Source: Sphingomonas tagetis (GTDB lineage Bacteria; Pseudomonadota; Alphaproteobacteria; Sphingomonadales; Sphingomonadaceae). Taken from it: a DNA stretch of 64,000 nt. The position numbers and the translations under genes were made by a program. The notes below the pieces were generated by a model, which saw only the letters and a program-made list of their open reading frames with translations, made no database searches and was not told where the DNA came from. This document shows positions 27,121 to 37,560 of the stretch, one piece after another (the first letter of the stretch is position 1; every line of letters begins with the position of its first letter). The stretch covers positions 248,001 through 312,000 of the forward strand of contig NZ_JAMLDX010000001.1 of the NCBI RefSeq assembly GCF_024211275.1, in the 5' to 3' direction.

Positions 27121-27248
27121 AATCCTCCCCCGCCAGGGGGAGGTGTCAGCCGCAGGCTGACGGAGGGGGCGGATGCGATGTCGGAGGTTTGGGAGTCCTC
27201 CCCCTCCGTCGCGCGTCGCGCGCCACCTCCCCCTGGCGGGGGAGGATT
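27121..27248. repeat. Intergenic palindromic repeat element in the ntr operon
   Basis: A 128-bp element with outer arms 27121-27145 and 27224-27248 that are perfect 25-bp reverse complements (AATCCTCCCCCGCCAGGGGG...). Inside are a second dyad (GACGGAGGGGG and CCCCCTCCGTC) and a small CAGCC-GCA-GGCTG hairpin. It fills the gap between ntrB and the small membrane gene. The nested structure looks like a repeated intergenic unit of sphingomonads and would form a strong mRNA fold, possibly lowering ntrC-ntrYX expression relative to ntrB. Confidence 0.85.
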
Positions 27249-27250
27249 TG

Positions 27251-27495
27251 ATGACGCCGCTGTGGGTCGATGTCGTGGGGTGGGTCGGCGCGGGGCTGGT
27301 GCTGATCGCCTATGCGCTGCTGTCGGCGGACAAGCTCGACGCGAAGGGCGCGGCCTATCAGCTGCTGAACGTGCTCGGCGCGGTGGGCATGCTCATCAAC
27401 GGCTATGTGCGGGGCGCCTTGCCTTCGGCGGCGCTCAACCTGATCTGGATGGGGATCGGCATCTATGTGCTGGTCAAGCATCGGGGGCGAACCGC

Positions 27496-27499
<4 letters not shown>
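27251..27499 (+). CDS. Small membrane protein, CBU_0592-like
   Basis: 82-aa protein with three hydrophobic helices (WVGAGLVLIAYALLS; QLLNVLGAVGMLINGYV; AALNLIWMGIGIYVLV), resembling the CBU_0592-type small membrane protein family of unknown function. The conserved pattern is a Tyr-containing first helix followed by KGAAYQLLN. It starts three bases after the repeat arm, whose GGGGGAGGA end serves as Shine-Dalgarno, and its stop overlaps the ntrC start (ATGA). So it is embedded in the ntr operon. Any role in nitrogen control is speculation. Confidence 0.8.
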
Positions 27500-28941
<1,442 letters not shown>

Positions 28942-29001
28942 CGGCGTGCTGACTGAATTTGTGTGTTCCAATTGCAACGGCGCTGTTGTAGCCATGCAAC
29001 G

Positions 29002-31250
29002 ATGAACGCCGTCGCCGAGACGATGATTGACGCCGGGACGTCGCCCCGTCGGTTCACCGTCACGCCCATTCTCGAACTGGTGATCCTCGGCGTCGCCGCC
29101 GGGATGGTCATCACCACTTATCTGGTGATCAGCGGGAATGACGGGTCGCAGCGGCTGCTGACCCCGCCGCTGGTGGCGCTGCTGCTGGTCGCCAACCTCG
29201 TGCCTTTGGTGGCGCTGATCGTGCTGATCGGGCGGCGCGTGGCGATGCAGCGCGCGGCGCGCTCGCCGCTCGGCGGGCGCGGGCGGCTGCATGTGCGGCT
29301 GGTGGCGATCTTCTCGATCCTGGCGAGCGTGCCGACGATCTTCGTGTCGATCGTCGCGTCGCTGCTGTTCCAATATGGCGTGGAGTTCTGGTATTCGGAC
29401 CGGGCGCGGTCGATGCTCGAGAATGCCTCGGCGGTCGCGATGGGCAGCTTCAACGATTTGAAGGACCGCGTCGGGCTGAACGCCGAGGCGATGGCGATCG
29501 ATCTGGCGCAGGGCCTGACCGAATGGCCGATCGACAGCCAGAATTTCGTCAACTTCCTGCTCGTCCAGACCACCCAGCGCGAGCTGTCGGAAGCCGCGAT
29601 CGTGCGGCAATCGCCCAATGGCGAGCTGCAGACGCTGGCGATCCTCAACCCCTATGAGCGGCTGATCGAGGAGCAGGTCAGCGCCAGGGCGATCCAGGAG
29701 CTCAAGGCCGGGCGCAAGACCGTCGTGGTCGAGGACACCGGTGGGCGCATCCGCGCGCTGACGCGATTCCCGCAGGCGCCGGACACCTATCTCTATGCCG
29801 CGCGCGTGGTCGATCCGGCGCTGCTGGAGCGCAAGAGCCGCGCGGAATCGGTGGTGAGCGGCTACAAGACGCTGACCGAGCGTTCGCGCACCTTGCAGTT
29901 GCAGTTCAACGTCGCGCTGCTGCTGCTGTCGTTGCTGATCGTGGGCGTGGCGGTGTGGGTGGCGCTGGAGATCGCGGACCGGCTGGTGCGGCCGGTGGGC
30001 GATCTGGTGAAGGCGGCGCGCGACGTCGCGCAGGGCGATCTCGCCACGCGCGTGCCGACGCCCAAGGCCGATGACGAGATCGGCACGCTGGCGACCGCGT
30101 TCAACCGCATGACCGACCGGCTGCAGGAGCAGACCAACGCACTGGTCACCGCCAACGCCCAGTCGGAGAGCCGCCGCGCGCTGATCGAGGCGGTGATGTC
30201 GGGCGTGACCGCGGGCGTGCTGTCGATCGACGCCGAACGCCGCATCCGCCTGATCAACAGCTCGGCGATGGCGCTGCTCAGGCCGGGCGAGGCGCCGGTC
30301 GGGCGACAGCTCGCCGAGGTCGCGCCAGAGCTCGACGCGGTGCTCGGCGGCGAGGCGCGCGAGGACATCGTCCAGCTGATCAGCGGCGGCGAGGCGCGCA
30401 CGCTGGCGGTCAAAATCACCCGCGACGAGGCGGGGCAGGTGCTGACCTTCGATGACATCACCCAGCAATTGCTCGACCAGCGCCGCGCGGCCTGGTCCGA
30501 CGTGGCGCGCCGCATCGCGCACGAGATCAAGAACCCTCTGACCCCGATCCAGCTCGCTGCCGAGCGGCTCCAGCGCCGTTACGGCAAGAAGGTCGAGAAT
30601 GACGACGGCACCTTCGCCAAGCTGACCGACACGATCGTGCGGCAGGTCGGCGATCTGCGGCGGATGGTCGATGAATTCTCGTCCTTCGCACGCATGCCAA
30701 AACCGGTGTTCCGCGAGGAGTCGTTGCTCGACATCGCGCGCCAGACGCTGTTCCTGCACGAGGTCGCCAAGCCCGAGATCCGCTTCACGCTCGACCATGA
30801 CGGCCCGGCGCCTTTGGTCAGCGACCGCCGCCAGCTCGGTCAGGCGCTGACCAACCTCGTCAAGAACGCGATCGAAGCGGTCGAGGCGCGCCCAGAATCG
30901 GATGGGGATGGCGAACAGGGCCTCGTCGCGATGACCATCCGTGAAGGCGATCAGGGGCAATTGCTGCTCGACATCGCCGACAACGGTATCGGCCTGCCCG
31001 CCGAACGCGAGCGGATCGTCGAACCCTATATGACCACGCGCAGCCGCGGCACCGGCCTTGGCCTCGCGATCGTCAAGAAGATCATCGAGGAGCATTTCGG
31101 CACGATGGCGTTCGCCGACCGTCCCGGCGGCGGCACCATCGTCACGCTCTGCTTCGACACCGCCACGCTGGCGCCGATGGCGGGCACGGGCGGGGAGGGC
31201 GATGAAGTCTCCCCGGTCGCCCTCACGCGTACCAAGAACGGACCCAAGCA

Positions 31251-31254
<4 letters not shown>
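29002..31254 (+). CDS. ntrY: Nitrogen regulation sensor kinase NtrY
   Basis: 750-aa membrane histidine kinase of the NtrYX pair, which in alphaproteobacteria links nitrogen, redox and envelope signals. N-terminal helices (about residues 20-45, 50-70 and 90-115), a periplasmic stretch, a further helix near residue 300, HAMP (ADRLVRPVGDLVKAARDVA), PAS, phosphoacceptor His in [13 protein letters not shown], and an ATPase domain with NLVKNAIEAV and TGLGLAIVKKI. I start at MNAVAETM; an upstream GTG is less likely. Overlaps ntrX by four bases. Confidence 0.94.
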
Positions 31255-32624
<1,370 letters not shown>

Positions 32625-32630
32625 CTCGAA

Positions 32631-32649
32631 CCCTCCCCGCCAAGGGAGG
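32631..32649. terminator. Short hairpin between ntrX and the SMR gene
   Basis: CCTCCC and GGGAGG (32632-32637 with 32644-32649) pair around CCGCCAA in the gap between convergent genes. The sequence resembles one arm of the palindromic element at 27.1 kb (CCTCCCC-CGCCA-GGGGAGG), so it may be a remnant of that repeat used as a terminator. Confidence 0.55.
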
Positions 32650-32651
32650 AT

Positions 32652-32969
32652 TCAGGGCGACGCCAGCTTCATCAGCGCGATGCCGCACAGGATCAGCGCC
32701 GCCGCGATCAACCGGATCGCGCTGACGCTTTCGCCCAGCATCACGATGCCGACGACAAACGCCCCCAGCGCGCCGATCCCGGTCCAGATCATATAGGCCG
32801 TGCCGAGCGGCAATTGCCGCATCGCCAGCGCCAGCAGTGCGAAGCTGCCGAGCATCGCGGCGAGCGTGACCGCCGACGCCAGCGGGCGCGTGAACCCGGC
32901 CGACAGCTTCATCGCCGACGCCCACACGATCTCCAGCAATCCGGCGAAAAACAACATGATCCAGGCCAT
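32652..32969 (-). CDS. gdx: SMR-family guanidinium exporter (Gdx/SugE type)
   Basis: 105-aa four-helix small multidrug resistance protein. It closely follows the E. coli Gdx (SugE) pattern: MAWIMLFFAGLLEIVWASAMK with the essential Glu in helix 1, LPLGTAYMIWTGIGALGA in helix 3 and VMLGESVSAIRL. Gdx proteins export guanidinium with proton antiport, unlike EmrE-type drug pumps. Start at the ATG eight bases after a perfect AAGGAG. A hairpin of the guanidine-II type lies just upstream. It converges on ntrX. Confidence 0.88.
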   Translation of the reverse strand: MAWIMLFFAGLLEIVWASAMKLSAGFTRPLASAVTLAAMLGSFALLALAMRQLPLGTAYMIWTGIGALGAFVVGIVMLGESVSAIRLIAAALILCGIALMKLASP

Positions 32970-32991
32970 TTCCGGCACTCCTTGCGAAGCG

Positions 32992-33043
32992 CCGGGCCGT
33001 CCCGGACTTGAAGCGCCGCGCAGCGGCGGGAGGACGTGGCCTC
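32992..33043 (-). promoter_or_regulatory. Candidate guanidine-II (mini-ykkC) riboswitch before gdx
   Basis: On the transcribed strand a hairpin CCGGG-ACGG-CCCGG (32992-33005) has the ACGR loop that defines guanidine-II RNA, and ends eight bases before the AAGGAG of gdx. A second upstream stem GAGG...CCTC (33030-33043) has ACGT in its loop, not ACGR, so the two-hairpin consensus is only partly met. A further GC-rich hairpin lies between them. Assigned from motif plus gene context; unverified. Confidence 0.45.
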
Positions 33044-33173
33044 GCTTGCCGCTGATATCGGTGCGATGCCCGATGGATCAAGGCCGGGACTATGGACGTT
33101 GTGCCGGCACGGCCCTACATTGGGCTCACGCGCCATTGGGGGCGCGTCTCCGACGCCGGGAAACGGCGCCACA

Positions 33174-33189
33174 GCGGGAAAAATCCCGC
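33174..33189 (+). promoter_or_regulatory. Hairpin in the hfq leader
   Basis: GCGGGA and TCCCGC pair around an AAAA loop, 22 bases before the chosen hfq start. Hfq proteins commonly repress their own translation through leader structures; A-rich loops suit the distal face. Inference only. Confidence 0.35.
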
Positions 33190-33211
33190 CAAGAACATGG
33201 AAGCCGCGAAC

Positions 33212-33694
33212 ATGGCCGACAAACAGACTTCGCTTCAGGACCTCTTCCTGAACGCCCTCCGCAAATCCAAGACCCCCGTCACGATGTTCCTGGTCAAGGG
33301 CGTCAAGCTGCAGGGCATCGTCACCTGGTTCGACAATTTCTCGGTGCTGCTGCGCCGGGACGGCCAGTCGCAGCTGATCTACAAGCACGCCATCTCGACG
33401 ATCATGCCCTCGGGTTCGGTCGATGTCGCGTCGATCGTCGACGCGGTGCCGGAAGCGGCGTCCAAGAACCCGGTCTTGCAGGAGATTTTCCTGAGTGCGG
33501 TCAAGCGCCAGCAGGAAAATGTCACCATGTTCCTGGTCAATGGCGTGATGTTGCAGGGCGGGATCGCGGCGTTCGACCTGTTCTGCATGCTGCTCCAGCG
33601 CGACGGCGTGTACCAGCTGGTCTACAAGCACGCGGTCTCGACCATCCAGCCGGCGCATCCGCTCGACCTGACCGATCACGGCGAGGACGCCTGA
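33212..33694 (+). CDS. hfq: Tandem two-domain RNA chaperone Hfq
   Basis: 160-aa protein with two Sm/Hfq domains in one chain: residues about 8-67 ([20 protein letters not shown]... [10 protein letters not shown]) and about 89-148 ([20 protein letters not shown]... [10 protein letters not shown]). Each has its own Sm1 and Sm2 with the YKHA motif of the U-binding proximal face. A ring would thus need three chains rather than six. Hfq fusions are known in the Novosphingobium/Sphingomonas group. Start MADKQT has GGAAG nine bases upstream; an ATG 15 bases earlier is possible. Typical hfq-hflX order. Confidence 0.95.
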   Translation: MADKQTSLQDLFLNALRKSKTPVTMFLVKGVKLQGIVTWFDNFSVLLRRDGQSQLIYKHAISTIMPSGSVDVASIVDAVPEAASKNPVLQEIFLSAVKRQQENVTMFLVNGVMLQGGIAAFDLFCMLLQRDGVYQLVYKHAVSTIQPAHPLDLTDHGEDA

Positions 33695-33704
33695 AAGTAG
33701 GTTT

Positions 33705-34997
33705 ATGAGTACTGGTTTCGACCGCGATCCCGACGAGTTCACGCGGGGCGCCAAGGCGGTCGTCATTTATCCCGACATGGGCGGTTCCAGCCGCGATTCC
33801 GACGCGCGGCTGGAGGAAACCGCCGGGCTCGCGCTCGCCATCGGGATCGAGGTAGTCGAGCGCGTGGCGCTGCGCATCCGTGCGCCCAAGCCGGGCACGC
33901 TGATCGGATCGGGGCAGGTCGAGGTGCTGGCCGAGACGGTGGCCGCGCGCGAACTGAGCCTCGCGGTGTTCGACGCCGCGCTGACCCCGGTTCAGCAGCG
34001 CAACCTCGAAACCGGGCTCGGCTGCAAGGTGATCGACCGCACGGGTCTGATCCTCGAAATCTTCGGCGAGCGCGCGCGCACGGCCGAGGGCCGCTTGCAG
34101 GTCGAGCTGGCGCATCTCGACTATCAGGCGGGCCGGCTCGTGCGCAGCTGGACTCACCTCGAACGCCAGCGCGGCGGCTTCGGCTTTCTCGGGGGTCCGG
34201 GCGAGACGCAGATCGAGGCCGACCGCCGGCTGATCCGCGACCGCATGGCGCGGTTGAAGCGCGAGCTCGATTCGGTCAGCCGCACGCGCGGGCTGCACCG
34301 CGAGCGGCGCCAGCGCGCACCGTGGCCGGTGATCGCGCTGGTCGGCTATACCAACGCCGGAAAATCCACGCTTTTCAATCGCGTGACCGGCGCTGACGTC
34401 ATGGCGGAGAATCTGCTGTTCGCCACGCTGGACCCGACGTTGCGGCAGATCTCGCTGACGGGCATCGACAAGGCGATCCTGTCCGACACGGTGGGCTTCG
34501 TCTCGGAGCTGCCGACTCAGCTGGTGGCGGCGTTCAAGGCGACGCTCGAGGAAGTGGTGTCGGCCGACATCCTCATCCATGTCCGCGACATCGCCCATCC
34601 CGACACGATCGCGCAGAAGGACGATGTCGAGACCGTGCTCAAGGAGATCGGCGTCGATCCCGCGACGCCGCGGTTCGAGGCATGGAACAAGCTCGACCTG
34701 CTTGATGGCGAGGCGCGAGAGGCGGTGCTGGCCGAGGCCGGCAAGCGCGACGATGTGGTAGCGGTGTCGGCGCTGAGCGGGGAAGGGGTGGCCGAGCTGA
34801 TCGAGCAGGTCGCGGCCCAATTGACCCAGGGGCATCGCCGCTACCGTATCGAGCTCGATCCCAGCGACGGCGCGGGTGCGGCGTGGCTGCACCAGCATGG
34901 CGAGGTGATCGAGCACAGCGTCGAGGACGGCCGCGCCATTTACGAGGTGCGGATGGCGCCCAAGGATCATGAAAGGTTCGAGACCCGCGGTACATGA
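33705..34997 (+). CDS. hflX: GTPase HflX
   Basis: 430-aa ribosome-associated GTPase that splits stalled or heat-damaged 70S ribosomes. N-terminal HflX domain (about residues 25-195, LIGSGQVEVLAE and LAHLDYQAGRLVRSWTHLER with the glycine-rich GGPGETQIE), then the G domain: G1 GYTNAGKST, G3 DTVGF, G4 NKLD. Ten bases after hfq, so co-transcribed. The stop overlaps the next gene's start (ATGA). Confidence 0.95.
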   Translation: MSTGFDRDPDEFTRGAKAVVIYPDMGGSSRDSDARLEETAGLALAIGIEVVERVALRIRAPKPGTLIGSGQVEVLAETVAARELSLAVFDAALTPVQQRNLETGLGCKVIDRTGLILEIFGERARTAEGRLQVELAHLDYQAGRLVRSWTHLERQRGGFGFLGGPGETQIEADRRLIRDRMARLKRELDSVSRTRGLHRERRQRAPWPVIALVGYTNAGKSTLFNRVTGADVMAENLLFATLDPTLRQISLTGIDKAILSDTVGFVSELPTQLVAAFKATLEEVVSADILIHVRDIAHPDTIAQKDDVETVLKEIGVDPATPRFEAWNKLDLLDGEAREAVLAEAGKRDDVVAVSALSGEGVAELIEQVAAQLTQGHRRYRIELDPSDGAGAAWLHQHGEVIEHSVEDGRAIYEVRMAPKDHERFETRGT

Positions 34998-35656
34998 TGT
35001 TGGTTCGACCCGCTTTTTTACTCGTTCCCGCGATCCTGCTGACCGCCGCCGCGCCGCCCGAGCCGGCGCCCGAACCGGCCAGCGTGCGGGTGCGGCTGGT
35101 CACCTCCGCCGGCAATATCACGCTGGCGCTCGACGCCCGCCGCGCGCCGAAGACCGTCGCCAACTTCCTCTATTATATCGATGACGGACGGTTTGAAGGG
35201 ACGGAGTTCTATCGTTCGTCGCGACGGCGCACCGATCCGCGCACCGGGCTGGTGCAGGGCGGGATCGGCACCGATGCGCGCCGCATCCTGCCCTCGGTGC
35301 CGCTCGAACCCACCAGCCGAACGGGAATCCGGCATCTCGACGGCACGATCTCGATGGCGCACGGGCTCGATCCGCATTCGGGCGCCGGTAATTTCTCGAT
35401 CATGGTCGGCGACAATCCGGGCCTCGACGCGCGTCCCGGCAATCCCGGCTTCGCCGCCTTCGGCAAGGTGATCGGCGGGATGGACGTCGTCCGCCGCATC
35501 CTCGCCATGCCGACCGGCGGCGGGCGCGGGGTGATGCGCGGGCAGATGATCCTCAAGCCTGTGCGAATCGTCCGGGCGCAGCGACTCGACGGCACGCCAA
35601 GACCGAGCGGGCGGCCCAAGCCGTGGCTGCTCCAGATGCCGTGGCACAAGAAATGA
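34994..35656 (+). CDS. Periplasmic cyclophilin-type peptidyl-prolyl isomerase
   Basis: 220-aa protein with an N-terminal signal peptide (MMLVRPAFLLVPAILLTAAA) and a cyclophilin domain (about residues 30-195). The fold markers are TVANFLYYIDDG, GGIGTD and FSIMVGDNPGLDA; the usual catalytic Arg and FHR motif is altered to FYRSSRRR, and the F-x-x-x-Q-x-G motif to the GNFSIMVGDN form common in this subgroup. The domain is followed by a basic Pro-rich tail. Likely assists outer-membrane or periplasmic folding. Coupled to hflX. Confidence 0.85.
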   Translation: MMLVRPAFLLVPAILLTAAAPPEPAPEPASVRVRLVTSAGNITLALDARRAPKTVANFLYYIDDGRFEGTEFYRSSRRRTDPRTGLVQGGIGTDARRILPSVPLEPTSRTGIRHLDGTISMAHGLDPHSGAGNFSIMVGDNPGLDARPGNPGFAAFGKVIGGMDVVRRILAMPTGGGRGVMRGQMILKPVRIVRAQRLDGTPRPSGRPKPWLLQMPWHKK

Positions 35657-35758
35657 TGCTGCCGAAAATCTGGGCGTTCGCGCCACTTGTCCGATTTTTA
35701 TGCAGGTTCTGGCGCATCACCTCTTGCTGCAATGCGGCATAATTGCCACATTGCTATC

Positions 35759-36106
35759 ATGAGTGACGAAATCGCGGGCGACACGGCAACCAATCCCACG
35801 CCGATCGTCCTGGAGGGGATCGTGCGGCAGCGCTGTGTCAGCGCCGTCTATAACCGCACGCGCATGGTGCTGGCGCCGCACATTCTCTACATGCGCGGCG
35901 GCGCGCTTTACATGGACGCGGCGGTGGTCTCGCGCGATTTCATCGTGCCGCGCGAGGAAAAGTTCGGCACCTACAAGCTCGACGGCCTCAAAGGACTAGC
36001 GATCACCGAGCGCGAATTCCGCATCAGTTCGCTGTTCCTGCCTGAATCCGAGAAATATGACGGGCAGACATTGATGAAGGTCGAGCCGGCTACGGCCGAC
36101 GCCTGA
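35759..36106 (+). CDS. Conserved protein of unknown function (115 aa)
   Basis: Not recognised. The chosen product begins MSDEIAGDTATNPTP and contains VRQRCVSAVYNRTRMVLAPHILYMRGG, VPREEKFGTYKLDGLKGL and LFLPESEKYDGQTLM. It is mixed alpha/beta and cytoplasmic, without membrane segments; the RTRMVLAPHILY...DGLKGLAITER pattern suggests a WYL-like or effector-binding fold, but this is a guess. In-frame starts exist at 35687 (TTG) and 35732 (ATG); none has a clear Shine-Dalgarno. It is the last rightward gene before the dif site. Confidence 0.7.
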   Translation: MSDEIAGDTATNPTPIVLEGIVRQRCVSAVYNRTRMVLAPHILYMRGGALYMDAAVVSRDFIVPREEKFGTYKLDGLKGLAITEREFRISSLFLPESEKYDGQTLMKVEPATADA

Positions 36107-36110
36107 CGCC

Positions 36111-36905
36111 TCAGCCGCCGGCGCGTTTGACCTGCTGCCACAGCGCTTCCTGGGCATCGAGATCCAGCGTCGCAAAGGTGTCGCCCGCGACGGCTTCCAT
36201 CGCGCGGAAGCGTTTCTCGAACTTGGCATTGGCGGCGCGTAACGCGGCTTCCGGATCGATGCCGAGCTTGCGCGACCAGTTCACCATCGCGAACAGCAGG
36301 TCGCCAATCTCTTCCTCGCGCGTCGCATCGTCGGCGGTTTCGACCTCGGCGAGTTCCTCGTCGATCTTGGCGCGGGCGCCGGACGGGTCGGGCCAGTCGA
36401 AGCCGGTGCGCGCGGCACGTTTCTGCAGCTTTTCGGCGCGGAGCAGGGCGGGGAGGCCGGTCGCCACGCCATCCAGCGCGCCCGCTCTCCCCTTGCTCCC
36501 CCGCTCTTCGGCCTTGATTTGTTCCCACAGGTGATGGCCGCCTTGCTCGGCGCCGCGAAAGATGTGCGGGTGGCGCCGTTCCATCTTGTCGCTGATCGCG
36601 GCGATCACATCGGCGAGCGCGAAATGGCCGGCTTCCTCGGCCATGCGGCTGTGGAAGATGACCTGGAGCAGCAGGTCGCCGAGCTCGTCCTTGAGATCGT
36701 CGAGATCGCCGCGCTGGATCGCGTCGGCGACCTCATAGGCTTCCTCGATCGTATAGGGCGCGATCGTCGCGAAGGTCTGGACGCTGTCCCATTCGCAGCC
36801 GCTGACCGGATCGCGCAGCCGCGCCATGATCGCCATCAGCCGCTCGATGCCGGGGGACTGGATTTGCGGCGTGGTCGCCGCGGGGGAGTCCTCCCGATCG
36901 CTCAT
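36111..36905 (-). CDS. mazG: Nucleoside triphosphate pyrophosphohydrolase MazG
   Basis: 264-aa house-cleaning enzyme hydrolysing (d)NTPs and damaged nucleotides to the monophosphates. Two MazG repeats: the first has EEAYEVADAIQRGDLDDLKDELGDLLLQV (the E-x2-E, E-x2-D metal motif) and the second EELAEVETADDATREEEIGDLLFA. Length equals E. coli MazG (263 aa). It is read away from the dif site, which lies six bases before its start codon. Confidence 0.94.
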   Translation of the reverse strand: MSDREDSPAATTPQIQSPGIERLMAIMARLRDPVSGCEWDSVQTFATIAPYTIEEAYEVADAIQRGDLDDLKDELGDLLLQVIFHSRMAEEAGHFALADVIAAISDKMERRHPHIFRGAEQGGHHLWEQIKAEERGSKGRAGALDGVATGLPALLRAEKLQKRAARTGFDWPDPSGARAKIDEELAEVETADDATREEEIGDLLFAMVNWSRKLGIDPEAALRAANAKFEKRFRAMEAVAGDTFATLDLDAQEALWQQVKRAGG

Positions 36906-36910
36906 GCCGT

Positions 36911-36938
36911 AAGTCCGATAATATACATTATGTTAAAT
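36911..36938. other. dif: Chromosomal dif site (XerCD recombination site)
   Basis: 28 bp in the 32-base gap between mazG and the aspartic protease gene. Left 11-bp arm AAGTCCGATAA, central 6 bp TATACA, right 11-bp arm TTATGTTAAAT. The right arm is identical to the XerD-binding arm of E. coli dif, and the ATAA/TTAT inner dyad is intact; the XerC-side arm is divergent (5 of 11), as expected between phyla classes. It is a sharp AT-rich patch in GC-rich DNA, and KOPS-like octamers and gene direction change polarity here. XerC/XerD would resolve chromosome dimers at this site. Confidence 0.88.
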
Positions 36939-37555
36939 CACGCTTTGCTTTTGCTGGTCTGGGGTTGCGGTTCGAGGATCAGGACGTTCCCTTCCACCCG
37001 CCAGGATTTGAGCCGTGACAGGAAGTTCATCCCCAGCACGTCGAGATCGCCGAAGTTCGACGCGACGAACACGGTGAGATCCTCGGTGCCGAGCGGCCCG
37101 ACATCGATCCGGCGCACCTGCGCGCGTCTCGCATCGACCGTGCCGTTGGCGGTCGATACCTTTACCGCGGCGCCATTCTCGAAATCGATGTCCGCCGCGC
37201 GCGCCGTAGCCTCGCTGATCGCGCTGACCGTCGCGCCGCTGTCGATCAGCATGCGGCGCTCGACGCCGTTGATCGCCGCGCGCGCCCAGAAATGACCGTC
37301 CGGCGACAGGCGGATACGGACGGTTTCGCCTTGGGCGACCTGCGCCGGCTCGCTGATGCCGATGCTCGCGCCGAGCCGGTCGAACTGATCGGCGATGCGG
37401 TCCTTGTTGATCACCACCGCCCAGATGAAGAAGCCGATCGCCGCCCAGCCGATCACGGTCTTGAGCAGGAATCCCAGCCGCAAGCGCCGCGCGCCGAGCG
37501 AGGCCAGGATCAGCACGAGGAAACCGACCAGCGAAACCAGCTGAACGACCTGCAT
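36938..37555 (-). CDS. Membrane-anchored retropepsin-like aspartic protease
   Basis: 205-aa protein of the TIGR02281 clan AA aspartic protease family. Two N-terminal helices (about residues 3-20 and 30-50) anchor a periplasmic retropepsin-like domain with the catalytic motif LIDSGATVSA (about residues 103-112) and a flap/hydrophobic C-terminal VLGMNFLSRLKSW. One catalytic triplet means it must dimerise. Start at ATG (MQVVQLVSLVGF). The last base of its stop codon is the last base of the dif site. Confidence 0.88.
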   Translation of the reverse strand: MQVVQLVSLVGFLVLILASLGARRLRLGFLLKTVIGWAAIGFFIWAVVINKDRIADQFDRLGASIGISEPAQVAQGETVRIRLSPDGHFWARAAINGVERRMLIDSGATVSAISEATARAADIDFENGAAVKVSTANGTVDARRAQVRRIDVGPLGTEDLTVFVASNFGDLDVLGMNFLSRLKSWRVEGNVLILEPQPQTSKSKA

Positions 37556-37560
37556 CTCGC

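Noticed and set aside
33174..33189. A small RNA gene in the hfq leader
   Set aside because: Only a short hairpin is seen, without promoter or terminator.
36111..36905. mazG as part of a MazEF-type toxin-antitoxin or phage-defence module
   Set aside because: It is the full-length housekeeping MazG, and there is no toxin, antitoxin or defence gene beside it.
36911..36938. Reading the AT-rich palindrome as only the mazG promoter or a LuxR-type box
   Set aside because: The exact XerD arm, 11-6-11 layout and polarity change of octamers fit dif much better, though it may also contribute to transcription.
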